Source: Pristionchus mayeri | Lineage: Eukaryota > Nematoda > Chromadorea > Rhabditida > Neodiplogasteridae | Length of the DNA stretch: 64,000 nt | Direction of reading: 5' to 3' | NCBI GenBank assembly: GCA_036245805.1 | Contig: BTRK01000005.1 | Span: 49,220,553-49,284,552, forward strand | In this document: piece after piece, positions 9,796-22,353 of the stretch | How the letters are laid out: each line of letters opens with the position of its first letter | Numbering within the stretch: position 1 is the stretch's first letter | Notes under the pieces: model-generated | What the model was told of the DNA's origin: nothing | What the model saw: only the letters and a program-made list of their open reading frames with translations | The model's database searches: none | Position numbers and translations under genes: made by a program

Positions 9796-12700
9796 ATGAG
9801 TTTGCACGACAAGCTGGGCGGAATACTGGACACCCAAGTGAACTGGGAAGAGCTCGAAGAGTCTCTCAGGTTTGGCCCACAATAGGGATTTCAACGCTAG
9901 CAATGACCATCTTCATTCTCCGCAATCTCGCGACTGGTTGGCGAGGGATAATTAAGAATAAATGGAGTTATTTGAGACATAGTGAAAAGCAAACGAATTA
10001 AGATCCGCTTTGTCGACCAATGCCATATTTGGCCCTGCGAAGTCTGTGGTTGACATCGGGGAGGGAAGTGTGAGTAATTGCTGTTGTTTGGAGGATGAAT
10101 CATACAAATTTCGTCGCCAAAGAATCAGTTTAAACAACTTAATTTTAGGGTTTCGCTTCTCTCTGTGGGCTAATCACCTGCGACTGGAAGGGCGCTGAGG
10201 AAGCTGAAAATATGCCCAGCTGTGTGGCTCTCAAGGTATAAACAATTCGAGATACAATGTCATGATCTATTGGTTTCTTGTCAACGGGCTGAGGCAGTGT
10301 GTATAACGAAGAAAACTTGACCGGAAATTTCAAATGCATCCTGATTTATGCACATTAGAAGATTGTAGATCCCCTCCGCCCTGCCCTTCCGTAAACTGAA
10401 CGACTCGATGCCTAAGGAGCACCGAATGCTCGGAGAGGATCCCGCCATGTGGGAGACAATGGAGAACAAGCTGCGCCAGGTGAGATTCGCGCACAAATCG
10501 GATATTACTTTGCTCTAATACCAAACAATATCGAAAATGTTGGAGACAAACGTGCACGGATCGCGCGAATATCTAATCCGTCTTGAAAAAGAGACAGGAC
10601 TGTAAAACTAAGTGCGCGACAGGTGCACAACATCGAAGTCGCCACTTACGAGTTCCTGGAGCAGTTCGGGGGACTGAAGATGCCTAAGAAGTACTACGCG
10701 AAGGTGTTTATGCCCGAGGTCAGAACTAATTTTCTTGGTTTAATTTTGTGCAATTTTTATTGAAATCAATTCACATGCATGAATACTCGTAAGTCTGTGT
10801 GCAATAATTGCTTTCAAACAAAACAGCGAGTGCGAATAATCAGGAGGGTCATTTTTGCTCAGTCATCTAACTCACATCTTAGGACCAGCTCAGCGGACAC
10901 ATCTGCCTCGAGTACATGAACAATTCTCGCGTCATGAACTACCACGAGGAGCACACCGTGGAACAAGTGCAGCAGGTGAACTAACGAAGTGTACGGGTGT
11001 GTAGGTACGTTATACTCTAGCCAATCGTAATTCAGAGCATGAGATGCCTTTGAATGTCTCATCTCAACATATTTTATTAGCTCTTGAAACCCACCGAAAC
11101 CCAACGAAATCCACAACGATCTCCGCTAAATTCATGAAAATTTGAAAAATTGATTCCCATGTGAAAAACAGTTCAGATCGCGCGAGCACTCGGCCGCATC
11201 CAGGCCTGCTCACTCAAAAAGGAACCGACTTCACCGGAATTCTTCGTTGACTTCATGAGTGACTACGTCAAGTCGATCCCTTTGGAGGTGGACTTTTGTT
11301 AAAGAAAATTGTGTGAAAATATATCACAGGTCTTCTGAGAGATCACAGGTGGCGTTTGACAAACTGTTCAAATTGCTCCGATATTGACCCCACTTCCGTG
11401 ATGGATCTACCCACGGCCCTGAAATATTCAGTTAACTTTTTGGGGCCGGGAATTCAAAGTTGCCTAAAATCCGGCTCTGGGAATATTGAAAATTCAAAAA
11501 TTCATATCATCCTTCTTTTTTGAGCTAATGAGTAGTTCAAAAAACAGAAATGACCGGCGTGACAAGATGAACAATTTATATGTTGATAAGATTTGGATGG
11601 AACACAAATAAAACTATGATAATTGCGATTTTCCATTTTTCGTATTTGAAATTTGCATGAAAATTGCTCGTCGTGAAAAAAATTGTTCCACGTAACACCG
11701 AGATATCGTCAGATTTGGACTCAACGCCCTTTTTTACAACAGGAAAAATTGTTTCGTTAAATTTAATAAAGGTATTTTTGAGCAATTTTGGGTCAAACAT
11801 GCTGAATCTGGTGTCTTGGAGCAATATCGAAATTTCCAGTTCCTCATATTTCAGTAACGATCGCTCGCGGATATCTTTTCTTTCAGTTTCCAATGTTTAC
11901 TGACCTATTTGTATCAATTTCCATCGAAAAAAACGGAAGATTTCAATACTTTATAAAATCATGAAATTTGAAAAAAATGCACCAAATTTCTCAAATTTCA
12001 CGATTTTATGAAGTATTGAAATCTTCGGTTTTTTCGATGGAAATTTGTGTAAATAGGTCAGCAAACATTGAAAACTGAAAGAAAAGACATCCGCGAGCGA
12101 TCGTTACTGAAATATGAGGAACTGAAAATTTCGATTTTGCTCCAAAACACCAGATTCAGCATGTTTGACCCAAAATTGCACAAAAATATTTTCATTATAT
12201 TTAACGAAAATTTTTTACTGTTGTATAAAAGGGCGTAGAGTTCAAATCTGACGATATCTCGGTGTTACGTGGAACAATTTTTTTCACAACGAGCAAATTT
12301 CATGCAAATTTCAAACACGAAAAATGGAAAATCGCAATTATCATAGTTTTATTGTTATCCCAGGCAAATGCCATCAACATATAAGTTGTTCATTTCGTCA
12401 CGCCGGTCATTCCTTTTTTTTAAACTACTCATTAGCTCAAAAATGAAGGATGATATGAATTTTTGAATTTTCAATATTCCCAGAGCCGGATTTTAGGCAA
12501 CTTTGAATTCCCGGCCCCAAAAAGTTAACTGAATATTTCAGGGCCGTGGGTAGATCCATCACGGAAGTGGGGTCAATATCGGAGCAATTTGAACAGTTTG
12601 TCAAACATGGGTCTTGGATTCATGCAATCTCTCAGAAGGCACGTGATGTTTCCAAGATAATTTGAAGGTGAACAAATTTCTCTAGAAATATTACTAGAGC

Positions 12701-14693
12701 CATGAACAGAAAATGAATCAAATAAATCAACCAATATAAAGCACAAATTTAGAAAACTCCCCATTATATTCCTTCGTGTGAAAATCAAAATCTCAGGCCT
12801 ACTGCGGGGTGTACAAGGGCATCCTCGCAGTGGACAGTAGTGAGGCAACGGTCGAGTTGATGGCGAAGATTGATGAACTGTTGCCGGAATATTACGGGTA
12901 AAAACTTTGCGTACGTCGTTTGTTAGATAGCTGAGACAGTGTGCAGAATGGTGAACATTTGAAATAATATACATCCCAAAAGTCACTACATTTTTGTGAC
13001 TGGCACATCAAGAATGTTAATTCGTATAGATCGTTCGTTTCACATCAAATATCGATTGTGCATATTTTTTGCAGGTCCACCCTCGTTATGACCATCCACA
13101 AACAGATGGGATTCAAGCCAGTAATGGTGAACGGAGGTAAACGAAATTTTGTCACAGGTTTTAATATTATTTCATATGATTTCATTCAAACTTTTTGTGT
13201 TGTCGTTCACTTTATTCTTTTGAAAAAAACAAAATAGGCAAACATTTGGAAATTATCAATAAACGGTGTAGATCTCCGCACCGAGAACGTGCTCATCGAT
13301 AAGGACACTGGGGATCTAGTGGCACTCATTGATTGGCAGGTAATTATTGCAATTTATCGATCTATTTTTTGTAAATTTTAATAAAAAAATACATTAAAAG
13401 CTGTTTCAAGTTTTAATAATGTAGCCTAAATAATTAGGTTACAATATTTCCAGTGCACTCACTTGGGCGTCGGCGTCGTCGATCTGCTTCGAATCATGCT
13501 CTTCGCACTGACAACGAAGGACAGGTTAGGACATGCTGCCGCGCACTTTTCTCACGTGATATAGTCACATTTTCTGCAGAAAGATGAGAATAACGCGTTC
13601 CGTGCGCGATTATCACTTCGGATCTTTCCGCTTTCAGACGAGCGTCATCTGCGATGCTCATCGAGGAGATGTACAACAGTCTCGTGGAGAACCTGGACGG
13701 TGCGGAACCTCCCTATGCTCTTGAAAAGGTAACGAGATTTTAATGTTTTGGATGTCATTTTTTCAGCGTGTCTGACATTGAATTTTTATTGAAAGTTCAT
13801 TTAATGAAACTCAGATTCTAAAAATATATTTATAAATGTGCAGCTCCAAACAGTCTACGATATTCTGTTTCCGCACTGTGCGCTCTACTTCGCAGCAGGA
13901 AGCATCATTCTCATCAATGTAAGGATTAGTTTTCAAGCAGTAAAATTGAAAATAGGTTCTTCAATCAATAATTGTCTCAAAGCAAGCTCTCAAACCTGTT
14001 GTGATAGGTTTTAAAAAAAATTGTCGTCAAATAAATGAAACAATAATTGATTTTTTCTTCCTCGGGAATAGCAAATAAATGCAAACTTAAGAATCATGCC
14101 AGCAACCCATCGTACACTGCGCTTTCAATGGAAGAGAAGGAGAAGAGAAAAGCTATCGAACTTGACAAGGTGCTGATTTTGTTTAAATCTAAAATCAGCT
14201 CGAGTTCGAAACACCATGACATGCTGTCTGCGCCAGAAGTGTGAAATATGGAAACGAAGGCCCGTTTCACGCTAGTGTGACACTCAGTTACACAAAATAG
14301 CTGAGCTTGATCATGTTGAAAATACTATGTAAACCTCCGGCGAGTTTATTTCAAAAAAATGCGGCGCTTCTGCACTATCCCGGACAAATACTGGCATCGT
14401 CCTGTGAAAGTTCCAGCTAGTGTACTTCCTGGTATCCTGATAATAACTGTATTAATCCAGTTTAAGATCATTATTCGTATCTTGGTTGGGAATGAAATTG
14501 TAAATTCATTATCAATTACAGGTTTGTCAGGCATTGTGCAGAAGCGCCAAAAATTCCTATTCTGCACCCGTTGAGTCCAACTCGATTTATTTCAATATTC
14601 AATGCACAGGTGCTCGGAGCTTTCGAGGACATACTACTCTATCACGGCAAGAACAAGGAGCTTGTCAAGGACCTGAAGTTCAGAAACGATTGA
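9796..14693 (+). CDS. CHK kinase-like (DUF1679 family) protein, copy A
   Basis: Fifteen exons that join in phase to 422 residues: 9796-9869, 10003-10069, 10149-10235, 10369-10479, 10623-10718, 10883-10975, 11177-11287, 12797-12897, 13075-13136, 13272-13339, 13454-13524, 13638-13728, 13844-13918, 14092-14169, 14610-14693. The family (aminoglycoside phosphotransferase/choline-kinase fold) is expanded in nematodes; substrates are mostly unknown. Visible motifs: a glycine-rich VVDIGEGSGFAS near residue 40-50, the catalytic-loop block VNGDLRTENVL (Asn where His is usual, Asp kept) and the metal-binding LIDWQ. It is much more diverged than copies B and C and has an extra intron splitting their exon 8. 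Intron 7 holds foldback FB2. The acceptor of exon 14 (AG 14090-14091) is weak and is the least certain junction. Confidence 0.88.
11325..12647. repeat. foldback element FB2 with ~650-bp arms
   Basis: Almost the whole element is a palindrome centred near 11985. From TCTTCTGAGAGAT at the left end, blocks such as CCACTTCCGTGATGGATC, TTGCCTAAAATCCGG and GAAGATTTCAATACTT reappear inverted in order through to ATCTCTCAGAAGG at the right end, with little or no loop. It lies in intron 7 of CHK copy A, so the pre-mRNA should form a very long hairpin. The open frames inside are by-products. Ends match FB1. Confidence 0.9.
14358..14564. repeat. small palindromic element in intron 14 of CHK copy A
   Basis: GGCGCTTCTGCACTATCCCG at left pairs with TTGTGCAGAAGCGCC at right. 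The centre carries AT-rich inverted blocks (AATCCAGTTTAAGAT region). It explains the mirrored open frames on both strands here. Confidence 0.6.
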
Positions 14694-14808
14694 TTGTTTT
14701 TGTAAACAAAATTAGTGCTATGGAACGAATTCAAAATATCCCCGAGTGTAATTGCACATCAGACATTATGTACTTATTATAATGTCATATTAATTGTTAT
14801 TATGATAT

Positions 14809-14814
14809 AATAAA
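14809..14814 (+). other. polyadenylation signal AATAAA for CHK copy A
   Basis: AATAAA about 115 bases after the stop codon at 14691-14693, in an AT-rich tail. Confidence 0.6.
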
Positions 14815-15119
14815 GAAAACGCACTTTTCTATCACAATAATAACACATTTTGATCACTGAATTTGTGTATGCAATTAATAAATGATATACCTATTATCGT
14901 AGTCGATTGTTTACCTCATGTGAAGCCCAAAATTTATATATTGGTCTTGGAGAATTACGACTACGTTGGTTACCTTGACTACGGATATTACCCACCGGCG
15001 GTGCCTCATCTTAGCACTTTAAAATTGTATGGGGTCCGCGTCCTCCTGTCTTCTTGCGTCCTTCTTATATCTTATACTCTCCATTAGTTCCTTGATCGAG
15101 CATTGATCGACCCTCAAAG

Positions 15120-16826
15120 ATGGCATGTTCATTGCCCTATGATCTCACACTAGCCAGTCTTCCATTGGACGTCATCAGCAGAATCGTCAAGGTTGATACC
15201 GAAATCAACAGCAAGCAGTTGGCATGTCATATTGTAAACTTTTAAAATGTACACCCTGTTACATGTGTCAAGGATCGAAGATCCTTGGTATCTGCTCTCT
15301 TCCACATTATCCCGTATCCCCGATCCCCTGACTCATTGACATCTCTCGGACCAGTGATCAGTAGGCGTGGCTTCCCGATTGCTCCGACAATCGGGGATTC
15401 AACGGGAGTTGGCCCCGAGACGAGACACGAGCCGGTCGTCCCTTTCCCCTCTAGTCCCCAGTCCTTTTCCCCATGAAGCGGTATCTGTTAGTTACTGTAT
15501 CTATAAATTATTCTACCGCTATATGTAATTGTACCTCACACCCCAAAGCAACCTAAACATTGACTCATGCTTAGAATTTCGCGTTCCATGTTTTCGAAGA
15601 CAATGTAAAAAAAATCACAAAACCAGAAACACAAATTTTGGCTTCAGATTCAGAGGTGTTTTTCAGATCTCTCTATCGTGGAATTTCATTGTAGCGAAGC
15701 ATCGAATGACAATTCCACCGATACAATATATTAGTATTCAACTTGATGTGGAGTTATTTGAGATGAAAGTCAGAAATGACCACGCCGACTACTTCATTAA
15801 ACATCTGCTCAACGGATTGGCTAAGCCCTGTTCCTACTTTAAAAAAGTGGCTACTATCAAGTTTCCTTGCGTTATTAATTATCTTTATGAAATGTATCCA
15901 TTGCCATTAGATCTTGCTCCTTTTGAAGCATGCAATACCTGTTCTTAGAACAAATGTCTTCAATTACTAATCAATATCAGATAATTCAATTTCAGTACGA
16001 TCTACATTCTACGATTACAATTAGACTTCTTTTTAACGATCCGTCAACTATGCCGCTTCTTGCTCGATTTTTTCAACGAACAAATCGAATTTATCAAATC
16101 AATTTTTTCATAGGAGAAAACGACAGCAAAAAAATCAAGACCCTTAGCAAATCTCTATCACATGTCAAAATCGATACGCTGAATGTGCGTATATGTATAA
16201 ATAACCAGTCGTCGCGTAAAGTGAGGTAAGAACTGTAGTTCTTCTTGCTCATTAATAGGACTTTATAATATAAAAATACTACAGAAAAACTTTGGAGCTC
16301 TTTATCGAAAAACATGATGTTTTCGAAATACAGTTCGCGATTTACGGATTTACCAAGGAAGGACTGTGTAAGTTATTTTTCGAATAGTTTTGTAAAACTC
16401 CAAACCTGTTATGGAATTTCAGCGATTAATGAAAACTGTTATTTTTCCATCCCTTTCCGAGAAAACGTGCGTCTAAAATTTCATGTAAATTGAATACAGG
16501 ACATTGAGGATTAAAATATGTATATGTACAATATAAATATCATATTAATTGCATTATCAGATGATCTTCTCTCGGTCGTTGCCGCATCAAATGCTAAAAT
16601 CATTGTGATACAAGATTATATCAACAATGGATCGTTGTCCATCGATAGAGATTACTGGGCCAATTATGCACAAAATCTGATTAGCAGCAGTAAAAAGATT
16701 TCAGTTTTCATGTACACTGGGACGACTCGTTTGGAACATTACAAAGAAAATTATCATGAATTAATTTGCAATGTGACCGATCCGTCGTTCACATTTATGA
16801 CTATGTTCAATGATTATTTCGACTAG
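15120..16826 (+). CDS. F-box-like protein, intact copy (L3)
   Basis: Five exons in phase give 290 residues: 15120-15233 (F-box LTLASLPLDVISRIV), 15667-15846, 15996-16225, 16285-16367 and 16561-16826 (ends MFNDYFD). Exon 2 has the family PPIQYI block. It is the only one of the three L copies that is both complete and uninterrupted here. Likely a substrate receptor of an SCF ubiquitin ligase, judging only from the N-terminal F-box; the C-terminal part is unrecognised. Intron 1 (433 bases) contains an open frame (15285-15476) without family similarity. Sequence is well diverged from L1 and L2, consistent with the fast turnover of nematode F-box genes. Confidence 0.8.
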
Positions 16827-17137
16827 ACTGTACAAAACTTTCAATTTATGCAATTCACACTCTTCCATCTAGCAGTATACGCATAAAGTAGCATACGCAT
16901 AAAGTTCATTGAAAGCTCAGGGTCGTGCCTTGTTGGATTATGTTTCACTCGCTCTTCTTAGTTATCGCTTCTTTCTTGGGATGAATTCGCTGCAGTATCC
17001 AATTGATAGTGCATAATTTTCGTGGTGGGACGCATTCATTCCCCGGAGCACTCCTTTAGGCTACTTAATTTTAACGATGCATCTGTTCATTATCTTCACA
17101 GTAATGAACGTGTCATGATCCAAAATATCTCCAATTG
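16827..17137. other. fragment of F-box gene sequence
   Basis: Bases near 16985-17045 (minus strand) resemble 31870-31950 in the intact-sized minus-strand F-box paralog (shared GAATTCGCT and TCGTGGTGGG blocks), but here they lie 3' of the gene, so this is a displaced or decayed fragment. Confidence 0.4.
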
Positions 17138-18169
17138 TTACGACCACGCCACTCTCGAAGTGTCTTGCATGATACTTTCTCCAGTGGTCTCACACGAAAT
17201 CTTCTGTCTTTGAGAACAATTTTTTATCCAAATTATTATAGTAATGAAGGAATGGTGCAGGTGGAACGTTGAATTCGATCGATTTATCGTTTCTTGAACA
17301 CCGCACGAGCTGAAATGGTTAGAGCTTGGAAATGCGAAGTCGAATGCGAATTCGCAATCCCAATCCAGGATTTCACAATATCTGAAGGGGGGCGATTGCG
17401 AATTTTCGATTCGACTTCGATTTGCCAACCCTAGAGGTCGTGATGTACAGCTTACATTATAGCGCTCTTTGGCTCAATTGCAAACAGGTATTCGCAAAAA
17501 TAACGCCGAATTCCCAAAGAAAATAATGGGGTGTCATAGCAAGAAGTCAAATTCTAGGTCAAGGACAAGTGACGCTGAAGTTTGGACTCGGAATTTATTG
17601 GCGCTCAATATTTCGGTTAGAATGACATTTGGCCACAAGAGCCAGCGATTCTAATCCGTTTACCTCGAATACACGCCCGATTCCTTCCTTAGATATTAGC
17701 GATGTACTGCCCTGGATAGCTAATATGCTTGACGAATTTCCAGCGAGATGTAGCAGCATCTCATCGTCAGTATGTTGATCGCACTGGAAATCATGAAAAT
17801 CGTATTTTGCTTATTTGTTTTTGCGTCTGTCGGACTTCTTCAACGTATTCTTAGTCATGAGCTTGATTCAAAATATTCCATGACACAAACATGTTGCGAT
17901 GAAACATTTGTTTTGCGATTAGAGCATATTAGTTCTTTATATATTTTTCTTTTCTGATTAAACATGCTTTTCTACTTACACAATTCTTGATGTAACACTT
18001 ATTTATTGGCGGAAGCTTCATTAGTGTACTCTTCACATCTACGGATTCATTGCTCCACCACGAGATCGTCAATTCATTAAGTTGAGAACAACCGTCGAGC
18101 AGCTCTTTGAGTAGTCTTCAAAGCATTTCATACAATTATGTTGCGTCATTTTGCACTAGCTAGTGAAGG

Positions 18170-19208
18170 CTTTTTGCGAGATATATTCATATCACGGATC
18201 TCCTGTAATAATGCAGGAACCGATGGGACAGAAAAAATATTTTGGGTCATGAATTTCGCTGAAAAAAGTACGGCGAACACGACTATCAATTTCGTTTTTC
18301 AAAATTTGCATGTTTTGACCTACCACTTTGGAGGGCTATATTTCGGTATATTTTTGACCTACAGCGACAGCATTTTCCCAATCGATGCGTATTTGTGTGA
18401 TCTACAAATATGTTAGCCAAGCTTAGGCGCGGAAATTACGTCTTCATATTGTTTTGCTCCAAAAACTAATTTACCGATCCTGATTGCGACACTTAATCCG
18501 GTGTAGAGCACTGGAGGAATAAGAGTTTGGACCTTGTGACAAGGTTTTCACATCGTATCTCGAGAACGGTTAAATTTAACGTATTGGACCACTGAGTCAT
18601 TATTGTAGAGCACATCGAGAGCTACCTTCTGATGCCACTAGAGTGCTCATTTGCATAAATTACATGTGAGATATTATCCGAGGCGTGTTTTCAACCCAAA
18701 ATTAGAACAAGTCCAGGTTCACTCTACTGAGTGGTGGTATGATACTCCACCTGATAGGAGAAGCGAACAATGTACGTACCTCAATTCCGGGGTGAGGAAT
18801 CCGAAAGATAAAAATCGAGAGTTTTTCACTATGGAAGGTCGATCAGGATCGGTAAATTAGTTTTTGGAGCAAAACAATATGAAGACGTAATTTCAGCGCT
18901 TAGGCTTGGCTAAAATATTTGTAGATCACACAAATACGCATCGATTGGAAAAAAATGCGGTCGCTGTAGGTCAAAAATGGACCGAAATATGGCCCTCCAA
19001 ATTGGTAGGTCAACATGCTAATTTGCTAATCAAAACATGCTAATTTTGAAAAACGAAGTTGTGTTCGCCGTCCTCACGTCCTCCTCGCCGTCACTTGGTC
19101 AGTATTTCTAATTTCAGCGAAATTCATGACCCAAAATTTTTTTCTGTCGCAAAGTGGTCTCATTTTCTGCATTTTTACAGGAGATCCGTGATATATTCAT
19201 TTCGCATT
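18170..19208. repeat. foldback element FB3 in an intron of G4
   Basis: Arms about 18170-18515 and 18845-19208. Inverted blocks include ATCACGGATCTCCTG, TTTTTGACCTACAGCGAC, AGATCACACAAATACGCATCG and GGTAAATTAGTTTTTGGAGC. The block around GACCTACAGCGA is shared with the outer arms of the nest at 26020-28386, so these belong to one family. Confidence 0.85.
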
Positions 19209-19431
19209 ATCTCTCACGGGTCAGGTAGGGGAGAGACTCTCCCCTACCTCCCGTTGTTGCAATACGAGTGAACGCAAGTGAAGACCATTCATTCATTCAT
19301 TCATTCATTCGTTTATTCCGTTAGGTGGGAGTTCAAGAAATAACGAGAGGGTATACAAGAAACGGATGTCCGTCGATTGGATCGAATCGGTTGAAGGTTG
19401 CTAGGCAGCAAGGGTAGGGGAGGGGACGGGA

Positions 19432-22320
19432 TCAAAGATCAAGCCGAGTGGCAATAATAGACGGGGGATAAAAAGTGGGGGGTTGTGAACGGATATAACT
19501 AGAAAATACACTATGCGAAGAGCTAACATATTCTATGGGAAGAGCATTCCAAATGGACATGGTTCTAGATACAAGAGTGGAACAAGAATTATTTGGTATT
19601 AAAGGTAAAGATATACGAAGTGGGTGTGCATTTCTGAGGGGGCGAGTGAGTGGCGCGCGTGTAAGTAGAGAAGAAATATCAAGAGAATAACGGCTGTGGA
19701 TAATCGAATGGAGGAATAATATATCAATTATGAACCTACGGCGTTCTAAAGTCATTAGATTAAGCTCATGGAGCCGATGCTTATATGATATAGGAGGGAG
19801 GGAACAGCGTACATACATTCTGCGGGTATAGTCACGCTGAACTCTTTCAAGCTCTTTAGTCAATGCTACACTATGTATAGGATTCCAGATAATGGAGCAA
19901 TATTCGAGATTTGGGAGGATGAAAGTATTATACGATTTGAGATATAACTCAATAGAATTGCTACGAAAGGATTTAAAAATTAGATTAGATTTGGTACGGG
20001 CTTTAGAAATAATTTTACTAATATGGGATGAGAAACAAAGAGAAGGGGAGAAATGCACTCCTAGATCTTTAATGATACATTTACTTGGGTCATTGCTAGG
20101 CTCGTTTAAGATAACACCGTTAATGGTGAATAGTTTACGGGGATTATGTCGGCCATAGTGAACAATGTGACATTTAGTTTCAGAAACGCCAAGATTCCAC
20201 TGCGAGGACCAGTTAGAAACAATATCTAGAGCGGATTGCAAGTCATCTGAGAACAGAGGGGCTTCAGCGAACAACTTGAGGTCGTCTGCATACACAGAAT
20301 AATAAATGGAGGCCGGGAATTTTACACAGATATCATTGATAAATATGATGAAGAGGAGAGGCCCGAGACAAGATCCCTGTGGCACGCCAGATATGACCGG
20401 GGATGGTGGGGAAAATGAAGTGTCAATAAATACGGATTGCGTACGACCAGAGAGATATGAATGGAACCATGATACAATGTGATTAGAGATGCCTAGCTCG
20501 GACAATTTATGTAACAATAATCTATGATCAATAGAATCAAAAGCTTTTCTGAAATCTATGTAAATTGTGTCAAAAGGAGAGCCATGCTTAGAGATGCGGA
20601 GATATGTCTCAGCAAGATTAGTGGAAGTTGATCTACAATTTCTGAAACCAGATTGGTGAGGGTCAAATAAGTTGTTCTGGTCAAGAAACGCCGTAATTTT
20701 ACCTATGATAATCTTCTCAAAAACTTTACACACAGATGAAGTAAGTGAAATAGGACGAAAATCTGTTATAGAGTTACTAGATTTTTTTGGAATAGGTTTA
20801 ACTAAAGCTTGACGCCATTGAAATGGCACTTGGGAGGTAAGCAGAGACTTGTTAAAAATAGTAAGGAGAGGAGATACAACAGATAATCTACACCTCGAAA
20901 GAACTATACTGGGAATAGTGTCGGGAGTAACATTCACTTTGGGGGCAAGCTTACTAAGTGCACAGATAACATCCACGTAAGAAATTGAAGGGAGATCGAA
21001 AATGAAAGAAGGGGAAGGGAGAGGGAGTGGGGACGATTGGGGAGGGCTAAAGACAGAAGAAAAGAATTTTTCAAAAGCTACACACTTCTGGTCATTAGAT
21101 GTCAGTACGGAACCATCAGAATCAACGATTCCAGAAGGAGTGGTCTTGGGAGTACTCAATTTCTCCTTGCAATAATTATAGAAAAGCTTAGGATTGGAGG
21201 ACATAACAATACGATTTTCAAGGGAGCAATGAAATCTATTTAGGGCAGAATTAAAACGCTGGGTCATAATAGCACATGCACGACTGTTTGGAGCAACTCT
21301 AGTTAATGTCTTACATTTCCCGTAAATAATTTTTAAAGTTCGTGGATATCTAGAGAAAGGGGAAGGTTTAGAGAGAGGAACAAATGTGTCTAAAACGTTA
21401 TTTAGAAAGGCAACAAAATATGTATAAGATTGGTGGGTATCACGATTGCTCAAAGCGTGGGTCCAGTCATGAAAGTGTATACAGTCATTAATCGAGATCC
21501 AATCAGCTAATATATAGTTACGGGATGGAGCACAAACATTCTGAGGAGGACGGGGAATGCGAAGGTCAAATGTCACACTGAGATGGTCACTAAGTGCAGT
21601 GGCAGGAGACACATTACATATAATATTCTCATTACAAAATAATAGATCTAAATAGCTATTGAGCCTTCTAGGGAAAGAGACAAACTGATTAAAGTGATGG
21701 TCTGACACGAAATCTAGTAGGTCATTTTGGTTTGGAGAAGAAAGAGAGGGCCAATCAACATTAGGAAAATTGAAATCACCAATTAAAATACAAGGAAAAT
21801 CAACCGAAATATGAGTTTCTAAATTCAAAAGAAGTTGAATAAGAGAGTCATTAGGGGCGGAAGGAGATCTATAAATAGTAAAAAATCTAATTTTCCTATA
21901 AGGGAGAGACGGGGAGTAATCTAAATGAATATCAACTACACACGACTCGACAAGTGGTGAAGAAAAGGTAGAAATAAGTATGGGATTCAAAGAATTATGA
22001 ACTAGACACGCGACGCCACCACCCCTACCGTAATCAGCAGAAGTAACGCGATCGCATCGAAAAGGCAAAAAATCAGGAAAACCGCCAACAAGGAGAGAGT
22101 CGCTATCACTATTATCTAACCAAGTCTCAGATATGCAAATGATGCGGTACTCATGAGAAGCGATCAAGAATGAAAGCTGAGGGGATTTACATCGAATGGA
22201 ACGAGCATTAGCATAGAATACGGAGACAGGAGAGTTTCTAGAGTGACGTGTACTTAATATCGATCGATTGTGTGTTGACCTAACGAGGGAATGACTAGAG
22301 AGTGAGGGGAGGGGAGACAA
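19432..22320 (-). CDS. LINE ORF2: endonuclease and reverse transcriptase
   Basis: Uninterrupted 962-residue protein. The N-terminal apurinic endonuclease-like domain (about residues 33-265) shows ANARSI, ISETWLD, LIGDFNFPNVDW and a terminal LSDHLSV histidine motif. The reverse transcriptase domain (about 480-760) shows YIDFRKAFDSIDH, GVPQGSCLGPLLF and YADDLKLF. The C-terminus (LERVQRDYTRRMY, ...SIWNALP) is typical of the CR1/Jockey group in arthropods and nematodes. The protein nicks DNA and copies the element RNA onto the nick (target-primed reverse transcription). All catalytic motifs are present. The stop is 120 bases before the tail repeat. Confidence 0.93.
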   Translation of the reverse strand: MSPLPSLSSHSLVRSTHNRSILSTRHSRNSPVSVFYANARSIRCKSPQLSFLIASHEYRIICISETWLDNSDSDSLLVGGFPDFLPFRCDRVTSADYGRGGGVACLVHNSLNPILISTFSSPLVESCVVDIHLDYSPSLPYRKIRFFTIYRSPSAPNDSLIQLLLNLETHISVDFPCILIGDFNFPNVDWPSLSSPNQNDLLDFVSDHHFNQFVSFPRRLNSYLDLLFCNENIICNVSPATALSDHLSVTFDLRIPRPPQNVCAPSRNYILADWISINDCIHFHDWTHALSNRDTHQSYTYFVAFLNNVLDTFVPLSKPSPFSRYPRTLKIIYGKCKTLTRVAPNSRACAIMTQRFNSALNRFHCSLENRIVMSSNPKLFYNYCKEKLSTPKTTPSGIVDSDGSVLTSNDQKCVAFEKFFSSVFSPPQSSPLPLPSPSFIFDLPSISYVDVICALSKLAPKVNVTPDTIPSIVLSRCRLSVVSPLLTIFNKSLLTSQVPFQWRQALVKPIPKKSSNSITDFRPISLTSSVCKVFEKIIIGKITAFLDQNNLFDPHQSGFRNCRSTSTNLAETYLRISKHGSPFDTIYIDFRKAFDSIDHRLLLHKLSELGISNHIVSWFHSYLSGRTQSVFIDTSFSPPSPVISGVPQGSCLGPLLFIIFINDICVKFPASIYYSVYADDLKLFAEAPLFSDDLQSALDIVSNWSSQWNLGVSETKCHIVHYGRHNPRKLFTINGVILNEPSNDPSKCIIKDLGVHFSPSLCFSSHISKIISKARTKSNLIFKSFRSNSIELYLKSYNTFILPNLEYCSIIWNPIHSVALTKELERVQRDYTRRMYVRCSLPPISYKHRLHELNLMTLERRRFIIDILFLHSIIHSRYSLDISSLLTRAPLTRPLRNAHPLRISLPLIPNNSCSTLVSRTMSIWNALPIEYVSSSHSVFSSYIRSQPPTFYPPSIIATRLDL

Positions 22321-22353
22321 GAGTGGAAGTATGGTACCCTTGCTGCCACTGTC

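Noticed and set aside
11576..11903. Open frames on both strands within FB2
   Set aside because: They are mirror images produced by the palindrome; no similarity to the rest of the window and no splice sites in phase.
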